Shown: positions 39,934-49,084 of the stretch, piece after piece
How the letters are laid out: every line of letters begins with the position of its first letter
Position numbering within the stretch: position 1 is the first letter of the stretch
DNA from: an uncultured Bacteroidia bacterium
GTDB lineage: Bacteria; Bacteroidota; Bacteroidia; Bacteroidales; UBA932
Direction: 5' to 3'
Assembly: GCA_902788175.1 (NCBI GenBank)
Contig: CADAJF010000003.1
Location: forward strand, 1-64,000
DNA: 64,000 nt
Made by a program: the position numbers and the translations under genes
The notes under the pieces: model-generated
The model's database searches: none
The model's input: only the letters and a program-made list of their open reading frames with translations
What the model was told of the DNA's origin: nothing

Positions 39934-42543
39934 TCAATGTGCTTCCAGCCAGTTTTCGCCCCAGCTGCAATCCACCGTGAGGGGGACGGAAAGGGTAATC
40001 ACATGCTCCATCACGTCCTTGACCAGGGCCGTCAGGGCAGGTACCTCTGCGGGCAGGGCGTCGAAAAGGAGCTCGTCGTGTATCTGCAGGACCATCTTGC
40101 TGCGAAGACCCTCCTCCTTCATGCGGCGGGCAATGCCTATCATGGCCAGCTTGATAATGTCTGCCGATGTCCCCTGGATGGGGGCATTCACGGCATTGCG
40201 TTCCGCCAGGGCGCGCACCGTTGCATTCCGGGCCGATATATCCGGCAGGTAGCGCCGCCGCCCGAAAAGCGTCTGGACGTAGCCGTGCTCCCGAGCGAAA
40301 GCGATGGAGCCGTCAATAAAGCTGCGGATGGAGGGGAAAGAGGAGAAGTACCCGTCAATCAGCTCTTTAGCAGCGCTGCGGGGCAGGTGCAGCCGCTGCG
40401 CCAGGCCAAAGGCGGAAATGCCGTACATGATTCCGAAGTTGGCCGTCTTGGCCATGCCGCGCTGCTCCCGCGAAACATCCCCCACAGGGATGCCGAAGAT
40501 TTTGGCAGCAGTGGCGGCGTGTACATCCACCCCATCCCGGAAGGCCTGGATCAGGTGCTGGTCCCCGCTCAGGTGCGCCATGATGCGGAGCTCTATCTGG
40601 GAATAGTCCGCACTTACAATCACGCCCTCCGGAGTGCCCGGTACAAAGGCTTTGCGAATCTCCTTGCCCCGCTCCGTACGGATGGGTATATTCTGCAGGT
40701 TGGGGTTGGAGGAAGACAGCCTTCCGGTGGCTGTAAGCGCCTGGTTGAACGTAGTATGCACGCGTCCGTCCAGCGGAGAGACGAAAGAGGGGAAGGGCTC
40801 TATGTAAGTAGAAAGAAGCTTTTTGACCGCGCGGAATTCCAGGATTTCGTCCACGATGGGATGGCGGTCCGCGATGGCGGTGAGGGTGGCTTCGTCGGTG
40901 GCGAATTGCCCGCCTTTCCCGCTTTTTTTTGCTTTGGGATCCAGCCGCAGCTTTTCAAAGAGCAGCTCTCCCACCTGCTTGGGGGAGGAGATGTTCAGCT
41001 CCGGTTCTCCGGCCATCTCACGGATGCGCTTTTCGCGCTCCGAGAGCTCTCTGCGCAGGCCTTCGGCGAAGTGCCGAAGCTGCTGCATGTCCACTTTTAC
41101 ACCGTCGCGCTCCATCTGGGAGAGGACCTTGGAAAGGGGTTCTTCCATCTGGTCATAGAAAGAAGGGAGGTCCTTCCGCAACTTGTCTCCAATGGGCACC
41201 ATGACGGCCGCTTCCTTGAGGCGGGGAGCCTCCGTTTCCGGCTCTTCGTCGAAGAGGGACCCCGTTGTTGGCGGGGCGGCCGTCTCTTCCAGGGAAATGC
41301 CCAGATAGTTCTGCGAGAGGGCCGGGAGCTCATGGCTTCTCTCTGGGTTCAGCACGTAGTGCATGAGCTCGATGTCGTTCCACTGCCCTTCCAGGCCGAT
41401 TCCCTCTGCTGCCAGTTCATCGCAGAGGCGTTTGAGCTTGACGCCGTACTTGGCAACGGCGGCGTTTTCCAATAGGGGACGGGCCTGGGCTACAGGCATT
41501 TGCGCCACTTTGTCCCCGGCGGCAACAATGATTTGCCTGCCACTTAAGACAAGGCCCGCCTTGCCACTGCGCAGGGCCTCCTGCAAGACTTCCTGAGGCG
41601 CTGCGGGCTGCTCCCAGTTTACGGAAAAAGGTGCCTGCGTTTTTTCAGGCTCCTTTTGCTTGGAAACGGGCGCGGGAGCCAGCTTGAGGTATTTTCGGAG
41701 CGAGGCAAACTCATACTTGTCGAACAGTCCCGCAAGGGAGGCGCTGAACTCTCCGGTATAGCGCATCTTGTCCACATCCACCGGCAGCTGCATGTCCGTT
41801 TTGATGGTTACCAGCTCCTTGGAAAGGGCCATGTGCGGCTCTGCTTCCCGGAACTGTTGCTGCTGCTTGGGAGGCAAGTCCTCCAGGTGTGCATAAATGT
41901 TTTCCACGCTGCCGTAGCGGGCAATCAACTTGGCGGCGCCCACCTCTCCTACGCCCTTGACCCCGGGCACATTGTCCGCGGTGTCGCCGCAGATGGCCAG
42001 CATGTCAATGACCTGCGAGGGGGAAGAAATGCCCCATTTGGCGCAAAGCTCTGCCGGCCCCAGGATTTCTGCATCGGCCCCGCTTTTGCCGGGTTTGTAC
42101 TGGAAGGCGTGCGGGCCCACCAGCTGCCCGTAATCCTTGTCCGGGGTTACCATATAAACATCCAGCTTCTCCGAGGCAAACTGCACGGCGGCCGATCCCA
42201 GGACATCGTCGGCTTCAAAACCGGGCACCAGCAGGACGGGAATCCTCATGGCCTCCAGCAGCTCTTTGAGGGGCTCCAGGGCTTCGATGATGAGCTGTGG
42301 AGTAGGGGGGCGGTTGGCTTTGTAGGGAGGATAGAGCTGATTGCGGAAGGTGCCGCCCGGAGGGTCGAAGGCTACTGCCAGGTGCGTGGGCTTTTCCTTC
42401 TGGATCATCTCCAGCAGGTATTTGGTAAAACCGTAGAGGATGGACATATCCTCCCCTTTGGCATTGATCATGGGCCTTCGCAGGAAAGCATAGTACATCT
42501 TGAATACCAGCGCATGCCCGTCTATAAGGAACAGTTTATCCAT
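39934..42543 (-). CDS. polA: DNA polymerase I with degenerate 3'-5' exonuclease domain
   Basis: 869 aa. Residues 1 to about 285 are the 5'-3' exonuclease (KMYYAFLRRP, VAFDPPGGTFR, GFEADDVLG, AICGDTADNVPGVKGVGE). The polymerase core is about 470-869 with motif A VSADYSQIELRIMAH, the O-helix block AKTANFGIMYGISAFG and motif C LQIHDELLFD intact. The middle region (about 300-445) keeps the fold outline (DIELMHYVLNPERSHELPAL) but the proofreading acidic residues are gone: the DTET motif reads LVLSGRQ, the NxxxD motif reads KLKRLC and the last Asp motif is absent. The gene starts right after the ettA stop (TAG-ATG). Confidence 0.95.
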   Translation of the reverse strand: MDKLFLIDGHALVFKMYYAFLRRPMINAKGEDMSILYGFTKYLLEMIQKEKPTHLAVAFDPPGGTFRNQLYPPYKANRPPTPQLIIEALEPLKELLEAMRIPVLLVPGFEADDVLGSAAVQFASEKLDVYMVTPDKDYGQLVGPHAFQYKPGKSGADAEILGPAELCAKWGISSPSQVIDMLAICGDTADNVPGVKGVGEVGAAKLIARYGSVENIYAHLEDLPPKQQQQFREAEPHMALSKELVTIKTDMQLPVDVDKMRYTGEFSASLAGLFDKYEFASLRKYLKLAPAPVSKQKEPEKTQAPFSVNWEQPAAPQEVLQEALRSGKAGLVLSGRQIIVAAGDKVAQMPVAQARPLLENAAVAKYGVKLKRLCDELAAEGIGLEGQWNDIELMHYVLNPERSHELPALSQNYLGISLEETAAPPTTGSLFDEEPETEAPRLKEAAVMVPIGDKLRKDLPSFYDQMEEPLSKVLSQMERDGVKVDMQQLRHFAEGLRRELSEREKRIREMAGEPELNISSPKQVGELLFEKLRLDPKAKKSGKGGQFATDEATLTAIADRHPIVDEILEFRAVKKLLSTYIEPFPSFVSPLDGRVHTTFNQALTATGRLSSSNPNLQNIPIRTERGKEIRKAFVPGTPEGVIVSADYSQIELRIMAHLSGDQHLIQAFRDGVDVHAATAAKIFGIPVGDVSREQRGMAKTANFGIMYGISAFGLAQRLHLPRSAAKELIDGYFSSFPSIRSFIDGSIAFAREHGYVQTLFGRRRYLPDISARNATVRALAERNAVNAPIQGTSADIIKLAMIGIARRMKEEGLRSKMVLQIHDELLFDALPAEVPALTALVKDVMEHVITLSVPLTVDCSWGENWLEAH

Positions 42544-44223
42544 CTATTCCATCAATTTCTTGTATTTGAAGCGTTTGGGCTGGGCATCAGGACCCAGGCG
42601 CAGCTTGCGGTTTTCCTCGTATTCCTGGTAGTTGCCTTCAAAGAAGACCACCTTGCCTTCGCCTTCGTAGGCCAGGATGTGGGTGGCGATTCGGTCCAGG
42701 AACCAGCGGTCATGGCTCACTACAACCGCGCAGCCGGCAAAGCCGTCCAGGCCTTCCTCCAGGGCGCGGATGGTGTTCACGTCCACGTCGTTGGTGGGTT
42801 CGTCCAGAAGGAGGACGTTACCCTCGTCCTTGAGGGTGAGGGCCAGGTGCAGGCGGTTGCGCTCACCGCCGGAAAGGACGCCGCAGAGCTTTTCCTGGTC
42901 TGCTCCGGAGAAGTTGAAGCGGGATACCCAGGCGCGGGCGTTCACGTCCCTGCCGCCCATGCGCACCCACTCGGAGTTGCCGGCGATGGTTTCATAGACC
43001 GTCTTGTCCGGGTCTATGGAACGGTGCTGCTGATCTACGTAGGCAATCTTTACGGTTTCGCCGACCTCGATACTGCCGCTGTCCGGCTGCTCGATGCCCA
43101 TGATGAGGCGGAAGAGGGTAGTTTTACCCGCACCGTTGGGGCCGATCACACCCACGATGCCCGCCGGCGGAAGCTCGAAGCTCAGGTGCTCGAAGAGCAG
43201 TTTGTCCCCATAGGCCTTGGACACGTCCTTGAAGGCGATGACTTTGTTTCCCAGGTGCGGTCCGTTGGGGATATAGATTTCCAGGTTGGCTTCCTTCTGC
43301 TTGGTGTCGGCCGATGCCAGTTTCTCGTAGGCGCCCAGACGGGCTTTCTGCTTGGCCTGGCGGGCCTTGGGGGCCATGCGCACCCATTCCAGCTCCCGTT
43401 CCAGGGTTTTGCGGCGCTTGCTCTCCGCCTTTTCTTCCTGGGCCAGGCGCTTGGTCTTCTGGTCCAGCCAGGAGGAGTAGTTGCCCTTCCACGGGATGCC
43501 TTCCCCGCGGTCCAGTTCCAGGATCCAGCCGGCCACATTGTCCAGGAAGTAACGGTCATGCGTGACGGCAATCACGGTACCCTTGTACTGCTGCAGGTGG
43601 GCTTCCAGCCACTGGATACTCTCGGTGTCCAGGTGGTTGGTAGGTTCGTCCAGCAGCAGAACGTCCGGCTCCTGCAGCAGCAGGCGGCAAAGGGCCACCC
43701 GACGGCGCTCACCGCCGGAGAGCTCCTTCACTTTCTGCTCCGAAGGGGGGCACTGCAGGGCGTCCATGGCGCGTTCCAGCTTGGCGTCAATCTCCCAGCC
43801 GCCCACCTGTTCAATCTGTTCTGTGAGCTCTCCTTGGCGCTCAATAAGGCGGGCCATCTGGTCGTCGTCCATCGGCTCCATGAATTTCATGGAAATATCG
43901 TTGTATTCCGCCAGGATGTCCATGACGGGCTGTACGCCCTCCTGCACTACCTCCAGGACCGTTTTTTCCGGATCCATCTGCGGCTCTTGCTCCAGGTAGC
44001 CTACGCTGTAACCGGGGGCCCATACTACCTCCCCTTTGTAGCTTTTCTCTACGCCGGCGATAATTTTCAGGAGCGTGGACTTACCGGAGCCGTTAAGGCC
44101 GATAATCCCAATCTTGGCCCCGTAGAAGAAGCCCAGGTAAATGTCTTTGAGGATAACTTTGTTGTTGTGGGGCAGGATCTTGGATACCCCGTTCATGGAG
44201 AAGATAATCTTTTCGTCGGCCAT
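42544..44223 (-). CDS. ettA: Energy-dependent translational throttle, ABC-F ATPase
   Basis: 559 aa from ATG 44223 (MADEKIIFSMNGVSK). Two ABC cassettes: Walker A GLNGSGKST and GPNGAGKTT, signatures LSGGERRR and LSGGERNR, Walker B LLLDEPTNHLD and LLLDEPTNDVD. An arm segment sits within cassette 1 and the P-site tRNA-interaction linker (AQEEKAESKRRKTLERELEW) lies between them. No membrane helices. It binds the ribosomal E site and couples translation to energy state. A longer opening to 44661 belongs to the overlapping hydrolase region. Own promoter TATCTTTG at 44244-44251; cotranscribed with polA. Confidence 0.94.
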   Translation of the reverse strand: MADEKIIFSMNGVSKILPHNNKVILKDIYLGFFYGAKIGIIGLNGSGKSTLLKIIAGVEKSYKGEVVWAPGYSVGYLEQEPQMDPEKTVLEVVQEGVQPVMDILAEYNDISMKFMEPMDDDQMARLIERQGELTEQIEQVGGWEIDAKLERAMDALQCPPSEQKVKELSGGERRRVALCRLLLQEPDVLLLDEPTNHLDTESIQWLEAHLQQYKGTVIAVTHDRYFLDNVAGWILELDRGEGIPWKGNYSSWLDQKTKRLAQEEKAESKRRKTLERELEWVRMAPKARQAKQKARLGAYEKLASADTKQKEANLEIYIPNGPHLGNKVIAFKDVSKAYGDKLLFEHLSFELPPAGIVGVIGPNGAGKTTLFRLIMGIEQPDSGSIEVGETVKIAYVDQQHRSIDPDKTVYETIAGNSEWVRMGGRDVNARAWVSRFNFSGADQEKLCGVLSGGERNRLHLALTLKDEGNVLLLDEPTNDVDVNTIRALEEGLDGFAGCAVVVSHDRWFLDRIATHILAYEGEGKVVFFEGNYQEYEENRKLRLGPDAQPKRFKYKKLME

Positions 44224-44243
44224 AGGTCTTTGTAGTATTTCTA

Positions 44244-44251
44244 CAAAGATA
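44244..44251 (-). promoter_or_regulatory. -7 box (TATCTTTG) of ettA-polA
   Basis: Exact TAnnTTTG match on the minus strand with a leader of about 15 nt before ATG 44223. It separates the ettA-polA-sigma-rsmG transcript from the operon upstream. Confidence 0.6.
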
Positions 44252-44258
44252 ACCAAAA

Positions 44259-45485
44259 TTATTCCCTGAACAAATCCCGTGAAGGGAGTTCCCCGGAGAA
44301 ACGGGTGCGGAGGTTTTCGAAAAAGTCCGCGAGGTTGCGGGCAAAGCGGGAACCGCGCCAGGTGGAAGTATTGGACAGGAAAATCCAGCACTCGCCGTCC
44401 GGATAGGTCTTCACCAGCGCCTGGGTGCCGGAAAAGGAGCCGGAGCGGGTCCATTCGCCGCCGGGCTTGGTGTCGTTCCAGCCCAGGGAGAAGGTTTCCG
44501 GACTGTAGTAATTGGTCATCTGCGCCACGGAGAAAGGCAGGAGAATATCCGGCAGCGGGCCGCGGCCGTCTATGCAGGCAATCATGCGGGAGAGTTCCAC
44601 GGCCGAGCCTGTCCAGCCGCCGGCGCCCAGGGACCCGCGCACGTTGTTCCCGCCATAGCATTTATCCACGGCGGCATAGCGGCCGTCGAAGGAGGCGGAC
44701 TGTCTGGCCTCCGGATGCATATAGTAGCGGGTTTCGCCGGGGTGCCTTTCACTGAGATAGTTGCCGGCAAGGCGGAAGCCCTGGCAAAGGGCCGGCTGGA
44801 AAACCTGCTCCTGCATAAAGGTTTCATAGGACTGGCCGGATACCTCCTCGATGACCAGCGAGAGCAGCAGGAAACCCATGTTCGAGTACTCCTGCGAGCT
44901 GCCGGGCTCGTAGGCCAAAGGCCGCCCTAATTGCTGCCGAAGCAGCCCATCCAGCGAACTGTAGGGGGAGAAAACGGGGTCTCCGCCCTTGGAACTGAAC
45001 CCTGCCTGGTGCCGCAAAAGGTGCTCTACGGTGATAAGGTAGTAATTATCGTCGCGGATATAGCTGTCGTATTTTCCCAGCACGCCGAAAGGCCCGAAAA
45101 CCGGCGTATCCAGAAACAGAAGGCACTGCTCCTGCAGGCGCATCACGCCTATGGCGGTGAGCAGTTTCGAGACGGAGGCCAGCCGGAGCGTGGTGCCGGG
45201 GGTCATGGGGGTGGTGGCATCGGCCATCCCGTAACCGCGGGCATAGAGGAGGGAATCCTTGCGCATCACGGAGAGGGAGACGCCCTGCAGGCCCCACGCA
45301 CGGCGGAAACTATCCACCACGGCATCCATGGTCGGAAGAGAGGACAGCTCGTTGGTAATTGCGCGGTTCAGGGAAGTCCGCCAGGGGATGGGCTCTTCCG
45401 CGGGCATCTGCTGTCCGGTGACGGTTTTGCAGCCCGCCAGCGTCAGCGTCAGGCTCAGGAGCAGTATGCCGGCGCTCCTTCTCAT
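44259..45485 (-). CDS. Serine hydrolase of the beta-lactamase/PBP4*-like family, lipoprotein
   Basis: 408 aa. Lipoprotein signal MRRSAGILLLSLTLTLAGC (Cys-19). Catalytic motifs: SVSK at residues 104-107 (SxxK) and EYSN (YxN); the third motif could be the HxG-like TRSGSFSGT near the C-terminus. The family (PF00144) covers class C beta-lactamases, esterases and D-amino peptidases, so an antibiotic target should not be presumed. It overlaps the preceding kinase-like gene by 4 bp and ends the nrnA operon. Confidence 0.85.
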   Translation of the reverse strand: MRRSAGILLLSLTLTLAGCKTVTGQQMPAEEPIPWRTSLNRAITNELSSLPTMDAVVDSFRRAWGLQGVSLSVMRKDSLLYARGYGMADATTPMTPGTTLRLASVSKLLTAIGVMRLQEQCLLFLDTPVFGPFGVLGKYDSYIRDDNYYLITVEHLLRHQAGFSSKGGDPVFSPYSSLDGLLRQQLGRPLAYEPGSSQEYSNMGFLLLSLVIEEVSGQSYETFMQEQVFQPALCQGFRLAGNYLSERHPGETRYYMHPEARQSASFDGRYAAVDKCYGGNNVRGSLGAGGWTGSAVELSRMIACIDGRGPLPDILLPFSVAQMTNYYSPETFSLGWNDTKPGGEWTRSGSFSGTQALVKTYPDGECWIFLSNTSTWRGSRFARNLADFFENLRTRFSGELPSRDLFRE

Positions 45486-46087
45486 TTGATTTTACCGCAT
45501 CGGCGGCCAAAATCGATGATCATCTCTGCCGTTCCATCAATTCCCAGGATGGAACTGTCCACGCAAAGGTGATAGTTGGAGGCCTTTCCCCAGGCGCCGA
45601 AGGTATAGTAATTATAATAAGTCTCGCGGGTGCGGTCTTTGCGGCGCATGAGTTTCTCGGCTTCTTCTGCGCTGATGCCTTCGCTTTCCATGAGGCTCCG
45701 GATGCGGTACTTTTCCGGGGCGGTGACAAAGACGTTCAGGCAGTCCATATCCCGCAGGATGTAATCTGCGCACCGGCCTATAAATATGGCGTCGCCGTTC
45801 TGGGCTACGGACTTGATTACCTCGCTCTGGATGCCGAACATCACGTTGTCGTTGACATAGCCGCCGTCCATGTAACCCAGCCGGCTGGAAGCGAAGAAGC
45901 TGGAAAAGGAGAAGAGGCTCTTTTCCTCGGCCCGGTCAAAGATGCCTTTGGAGTAGCCGCTTTCCTCCGCGGCTTGGGAGATGAGCTCGTTGTCGTAGAA
46001 AGGGATGCCCAACTTCTTGCCGATGGCATGGCCGATATGCCCGCCCGCGCTGCCGAAAGACCGGCCTATGTTAATGATCGTATGCAT
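45482..46087 (-). CDS. Cytidylate kinase-like protein (Cytidylate_kin2)
   Basis: 201 aa, PF13189 type. The P-loop is replaced by GRSFGSAGGHIGHAIGKKLG, as usual for this family, followed by PFYDNELISQAAEESG, IFIGRCADYIL and an NYHLCVDSSILG terminus. The true cmk is at 28294, so this is a paralogue of uncertain substrate. Gene order with MATE upstream (gap 6 bp) and serine hydrolase downstream (ATGA overlap). Confidence 0.85.
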   Translation of the reverse strand: MHTIINIGRSFGSAGGHIGHAIGKKLGIPFYDNELISQAAEESGYSKGIFDRAEEKSLFSFSSFFASSRLGYMDGGYVNDNVMFGIQSEVIKSVAQNGDAIFIGRCADYILRDMDCLNVFVTAPEKYRIRSLMESEGISAEEAEKLMRRKDRTRETYYNYYTFGAWGKASNYHLCVDSSILGIDGTAEMIIDFGRRCGKIK

Positions 46088-46093
46088 AGGTGC

Positions 46094-47497
46094 TTATATT
46101 TGACTGCCTAAGATGCCGGGATCTTCCCCGTCTTTGAGTTTGCCCAGTTTAACCAGCAGGTTCCAGCCAAAGATGCCGGTAATGATGGCGGAGAGGGTGT
46201 CGGAGATGGGGAAACTGTACCAGACGCCGCTCTCCGACTCCAGCAGGGCCGGCAGCAGGTAAATGCCGGGAAGCAGGAACAGAAGCTGCCGGGAAAGGGA
46301 GAGGAAGACGGATTTTTTCACCATCCCCAGGCACTGGAACAGGTTGGTGGTGACCATCTGGAAGCCCACGATGGGAAAGACTATGTTCATGGTCCTGAGC
46401 CCGTGCGCTGCCTTCTGCACCAGGACAGGGTCTGAGGTGAAAACCCGCACGATGGGCTCTGACAGGAAAACGGACACGATAAAGCCGAAAACCGTAACCA
46501 GGGAGGCCCACATGGCCGTTTTCAGATACACTTCCCGCACGCGGGCGTACTGGCGGGCGCCAAAGTTATAGCCGGCAATGGGCTGCATGCCCTGGTTGAA
46601 ACCAAACGCCACCATGATAAAGAGGAAAGTGATGCGGTTGACGATGCCGTAGGCGCCGATGGCCAGGTCTCCGCCCCATTTGACCAGCTGCTGGTTGATG
46701 AACAGCACCACGATGCAACTGGCCAGGTTCATCAGGAACGGCCCCATGCCGATAGCCAGGGAATCCTTGGCAATCTTCCAGTCCACCTGGAAAATCTTCC
46801 AGGAGCGGGGGAGACGCAGGAAGCGCTTGGGGCTGAAGAAATACCACAGCGTGTAACCCAGCGCCATGCACTGGCACAGTACGGTGGCAAGGGCCGCCCC
46901 CTGGATGCCCATGCCCAGCGTAAAGATGAAAATAGGGTCCAGGATGGCGTTGGACGTGACGGTGAATAGCGTCAGTCCCATGGCCAGCCGGGGGTTCCCC
47001 GACGAGCGCACAATAGCATTGAGCCCGAAATACAGATGGGTGACCGCATTGCCGATGGCGATGAGCGTCATGTAGTCCCGCGCATAGGGGAGGGTGGCGT
47101 CCGAGGCTCCGAAAAAGCGCAGGATAGGGTCCATCCAGATCAGGGTGACCAGGGTGAAGACAATGCCTGTTAAGATATTGAGGGTGACATCGTTACAAAG
47201 GACCTTGCTGGCTACCTTGTAGTTCTTTTGCCCCAGCAGGACGGAAATCATGGTGGCGGCGCCCACACCCACCAGCGTGCCAAAGGCAGTGGAGATGTTC
47301 ATGAGCGGGAAGGTGACCGCCAGGCCGGCGATCGATAGCGAACCCACCTCCGGGATATGGCCTATATAGACGCTGTCCACCATATTGTACAGCGACGAGG
47401 CCGTCATGGCAATGATGCCGGGAATGGCATATTGCTTGAGGAGGGCGCCGATGGGCTTGGTACCCAGTTCTGTGGGGACGGCGGAGCTGGCGGCCAT
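46094..47497 (-). CDS. MATE-family efflux transporter
   Basis: 467 aa, normal MATE length with 12 helices and no extra domain. Typical blocks are SSLYNMVDSVYIGHIPE, RSSGNPRLAMGLTLFTVTSN and AFGFNQGMQPIAGYNFGARQ. It exports organic cations or metabolites with Na+ or H+; the substrate is unknown. It lies 2 bp after the FKBP-like gene, in the nrnA operon. It serves as a contrast to the fused MATE at 1947-3722. Confidence 0.9.
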   Translation of the reverse strand: MAASSAVPTELGTKPIGALLKQYAIPGIIAMTASSLYNMVDSVYIGHIPEVGSLSIAGLAVTFPLMNISTAFGTLVGVGAATMISVLLGQKNYKVASKVLCNDVTLNILTGIVFTLVTLIWMDPILRFFGASDATLPYARDYMTLIAIGNAVTHLYFGLNAIVRSSGNPRLAMGLTLFTVTSNAILDPIFIFTLGMGIQGAALATVLCQCMALGYTLWYFFSPKRFLRLPRSWKIFQVDWKIAKDSLAIGMGPFLMNLASCIVVLFINQQLVKWGGDLAIGAYGIVNRITFLFIMVAFGFNQGMQPIAGYNFGARQYARVREVYLKTAMWASLVTVFGFIVSVFLSEPIVRVFTSDPVLVQKAAHGLRTMNIVFPIVGFQMVTTNLFQCLGMVKKSVFLSLSRQLLFLLPGIYLLPALLESESGVWYSFPISDTLSAIITGIFGWNLLVKLGKLKDGEDPGILGSQI

Positions 47498-47499
47498 GG

Positions 47500-48528
47500 C
47501 TAGAGCAGCTCCAGCTCAAAGATAAGCGGCGAGTAAGCAGGGATGGTTTGCCCGCTGCCGGAGTTGGTGTACCCGTGCTCCGAGGTAAAGAGGACCACGG
47601 CCTTCTGTCCCACCCATTTCATCTTGCCGATTCCGGCCTTGAAACCGGTGACCAGGGAGGTGCTGCCGCCCATGCTGATGGACTTGTATTCCGATGCAAC
47701 GGTTATGCTTTGCGGGGCATAAGTTCTGGCGGCATTGTAGATGCCGGCATCCTTGGCCACCCGCTCGACGGTGGTGTCAAACACCTGCCCGTTCAGGAGC
47801 CGGCCGATATAATTGAGGCGAAGGGTTGTGTCCGTGGCGATTTTGGTTTTTCCGACGAAGGCGGAACTGTCGCTGACGAAGTAGAAACTTCCGTCCGGGT
47901 CTTTCTCGGTAAAACTCACCGGCTGCTGGCCCGGATAAAGCAGCTTGACATAGCGGGCCAGGCTGTCTTTTTCCGTGCGGGTGATGTCTCCGCTCTGGTC
48001 ATAGAGGGTGACGGTGTATTCCAGGTGCTTGTCCGTGGAGCAGGCGTCTATGTATTCCTTGGTGGTGGTATAGCGTGAGGTGGTCAGGAGCCAGGCCGGG
48101 ATAATGGCCTTGCGGGTGCCGCCCATGCGCATTCCGGTCATGAGCGCATCCACGCCGGCGTAGCTGATATTGGCCCCGGTGGCCTGGTAACGGGGACCGT
48201 AGTAATTCCCAAGAGCATAGGTGCCCAGCTGCTTGGAAAGGGTCTCGTCCGTGGTGGAGGAGATGGTACCGCTGAGGGTGCGGATGGTGGCGTGGGCGTA
48301 GGTATAGGAAGAGTCCGGGTTCCAGGGCTTGCCGCTGCCCGGAGTGTCTTCCAGGACGAAGATGCCGTACTCGTTGGGGGTGACGTAAGGATAGTATTTC
48401 TGGATGAAGAGCTGCAGGTATTCCTGGGCCTTTTCTCCGGTGCTTTTGGTATTTTCCTGCGCGCAGCCGGCCGCCAGGGCGAGAACGGCTGAAAGCAGGG
48501 TAAGAGGTTTGAGGATCTTGCTATTCAT
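47500..48528 (-). CDS. FKBP-type peptidyl-prolyl isomerase-like lipoprotein (two domains)
   Basis: 342 aa from ATG 48528; a TTG two codons upstream is rejected. Lipoprotein signal ending LALAAGC. Two FKBP-like halves are visible: about 45-160 (YAGVDALMTGMRMGGTRKAI) and about 225-342 (LRLNYIGRLLNGQVFDTTVE, FKAGIGKMKWVGQKAVVLFT, IPAYSPLIFELELL). The second is the more canonical. Probably a periplasmic folding factor on a lipid anchor. Overlaps the smaller FKBP-like gene by 8 bp. Confidence 0.8.
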   Translation of the reverse strand: MNSKILKPLTLLSAVLALAAGCAQENTKSTGEKAQEYLQLFIQKYYPYVTPNEYGIFVLEDTPGSGKPWNPDSSYTYAHATIRTLSGTISSTTDETLSKQLGTYALGNYYGPRYQATGANISYAGVDALMTGMRMGGTRKAIIPAWLLTTSRYTTTKEYIDACSTDKHLEYTVTLYDQSGDITRTEKDSLARYVKLLYPGQQPVSFTEKDPDGSFYFVSDSSAFVGKTKIATDTTLRLNYIGRLLNGQVFDTTVERVAKDAGIYNAARTYAPQSITVASEYKSISMGGSTSLVTGFKAGIGKMKWVGQKAVVLFTSEHGYTNSGSGQTIPAYSPLIFELELL

Positions 48529-49084
48529 TGTCAATCTGCTCTATCAAAACTTGGTATGCCAGGGCACTTCTTGCAGGAATCGTGCCCCGGCTCATATCAC
48601 CGAAGCCAAATTCTCCGGTAAAGAGGATGAAATATTCGTCGTAGGGTTTTACGCCCACCAGGCCGTCCCGCAGGCCTTGCACCAGCGAGGCATCCAGCAC
48701 CAACGTATCCGACTTGAAACGGGTGGTGTCCGAGAGGTTCCATCCGGCATGCTGCGCCACCGAAAGTACGTTGGTAGCCACTAAGTTATTGATGCCGATA
48801 CTGCTGCCCGTAAGGGTGTAGCAGACATACTGGAGCACCACTTTGCCGCCTTCGCGCAGGGTGTCCCGTCCGGGGAGCACGCGGTCCAGGGTGTCATGCA
48901 GGGTAAGGCGGTAGGCCCCGCCCCGGCGCACGTAGGTGGCGTTGGTGTCGGTTTTCATCTGGGTGCTGATGAAGCCCTCGATGAAGCCGGCCTGTTTGTC
49001 GTAGGTGGTTTTGAGCGCCTCCTTGGCGCAGCCACCCAGCAGGGCCAGCAGCGAAAGAATCAGTATGACGGTGCTTTTTTTCAT
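48521..49084 (-). CDS. Small FKBP-like lipoprotein
   Basis: 187 aa. Signal MKKSTVILILSLLALLGGC. The C-terminal half has the FKBP block LVQGLRDGLVGVKPYDEYFI and TIPARSALAYQVLIEQI; the expected aromatic active-site residues are only partly kept (VVLQYVCYTLTG instead of VxVHYTGxLxDG). It resembles the GldI-type lipoproteins of Bacteroidota in layout. Overlaps nrnA by 4 bp. Confidence 0.75.
   Translation of the reverse strand: MKKSTVILILSLLALLGGCAKEALKTTYDKQAGFIEGFISTQMKTDTNATYVRRGGAYRLTLHDTLDRVLPGRDTLREGGKVVLQYVCYTLTGSSIGINNLVATNVLSVAQHAGWNLSDTTRFKSDTLVLDASLVQGLRDGLVGVKPYDEYFILFTGEFGFGDMSRGTIPARSALAYQVLIEQIDNE

Noticed and set aside
39391..44235. Two very long plus-strand open frames (694 and 859 codons)
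   Set aside because: Both are antisense to the sigma, polA and ettA genes, which carry all the conserved motifs.
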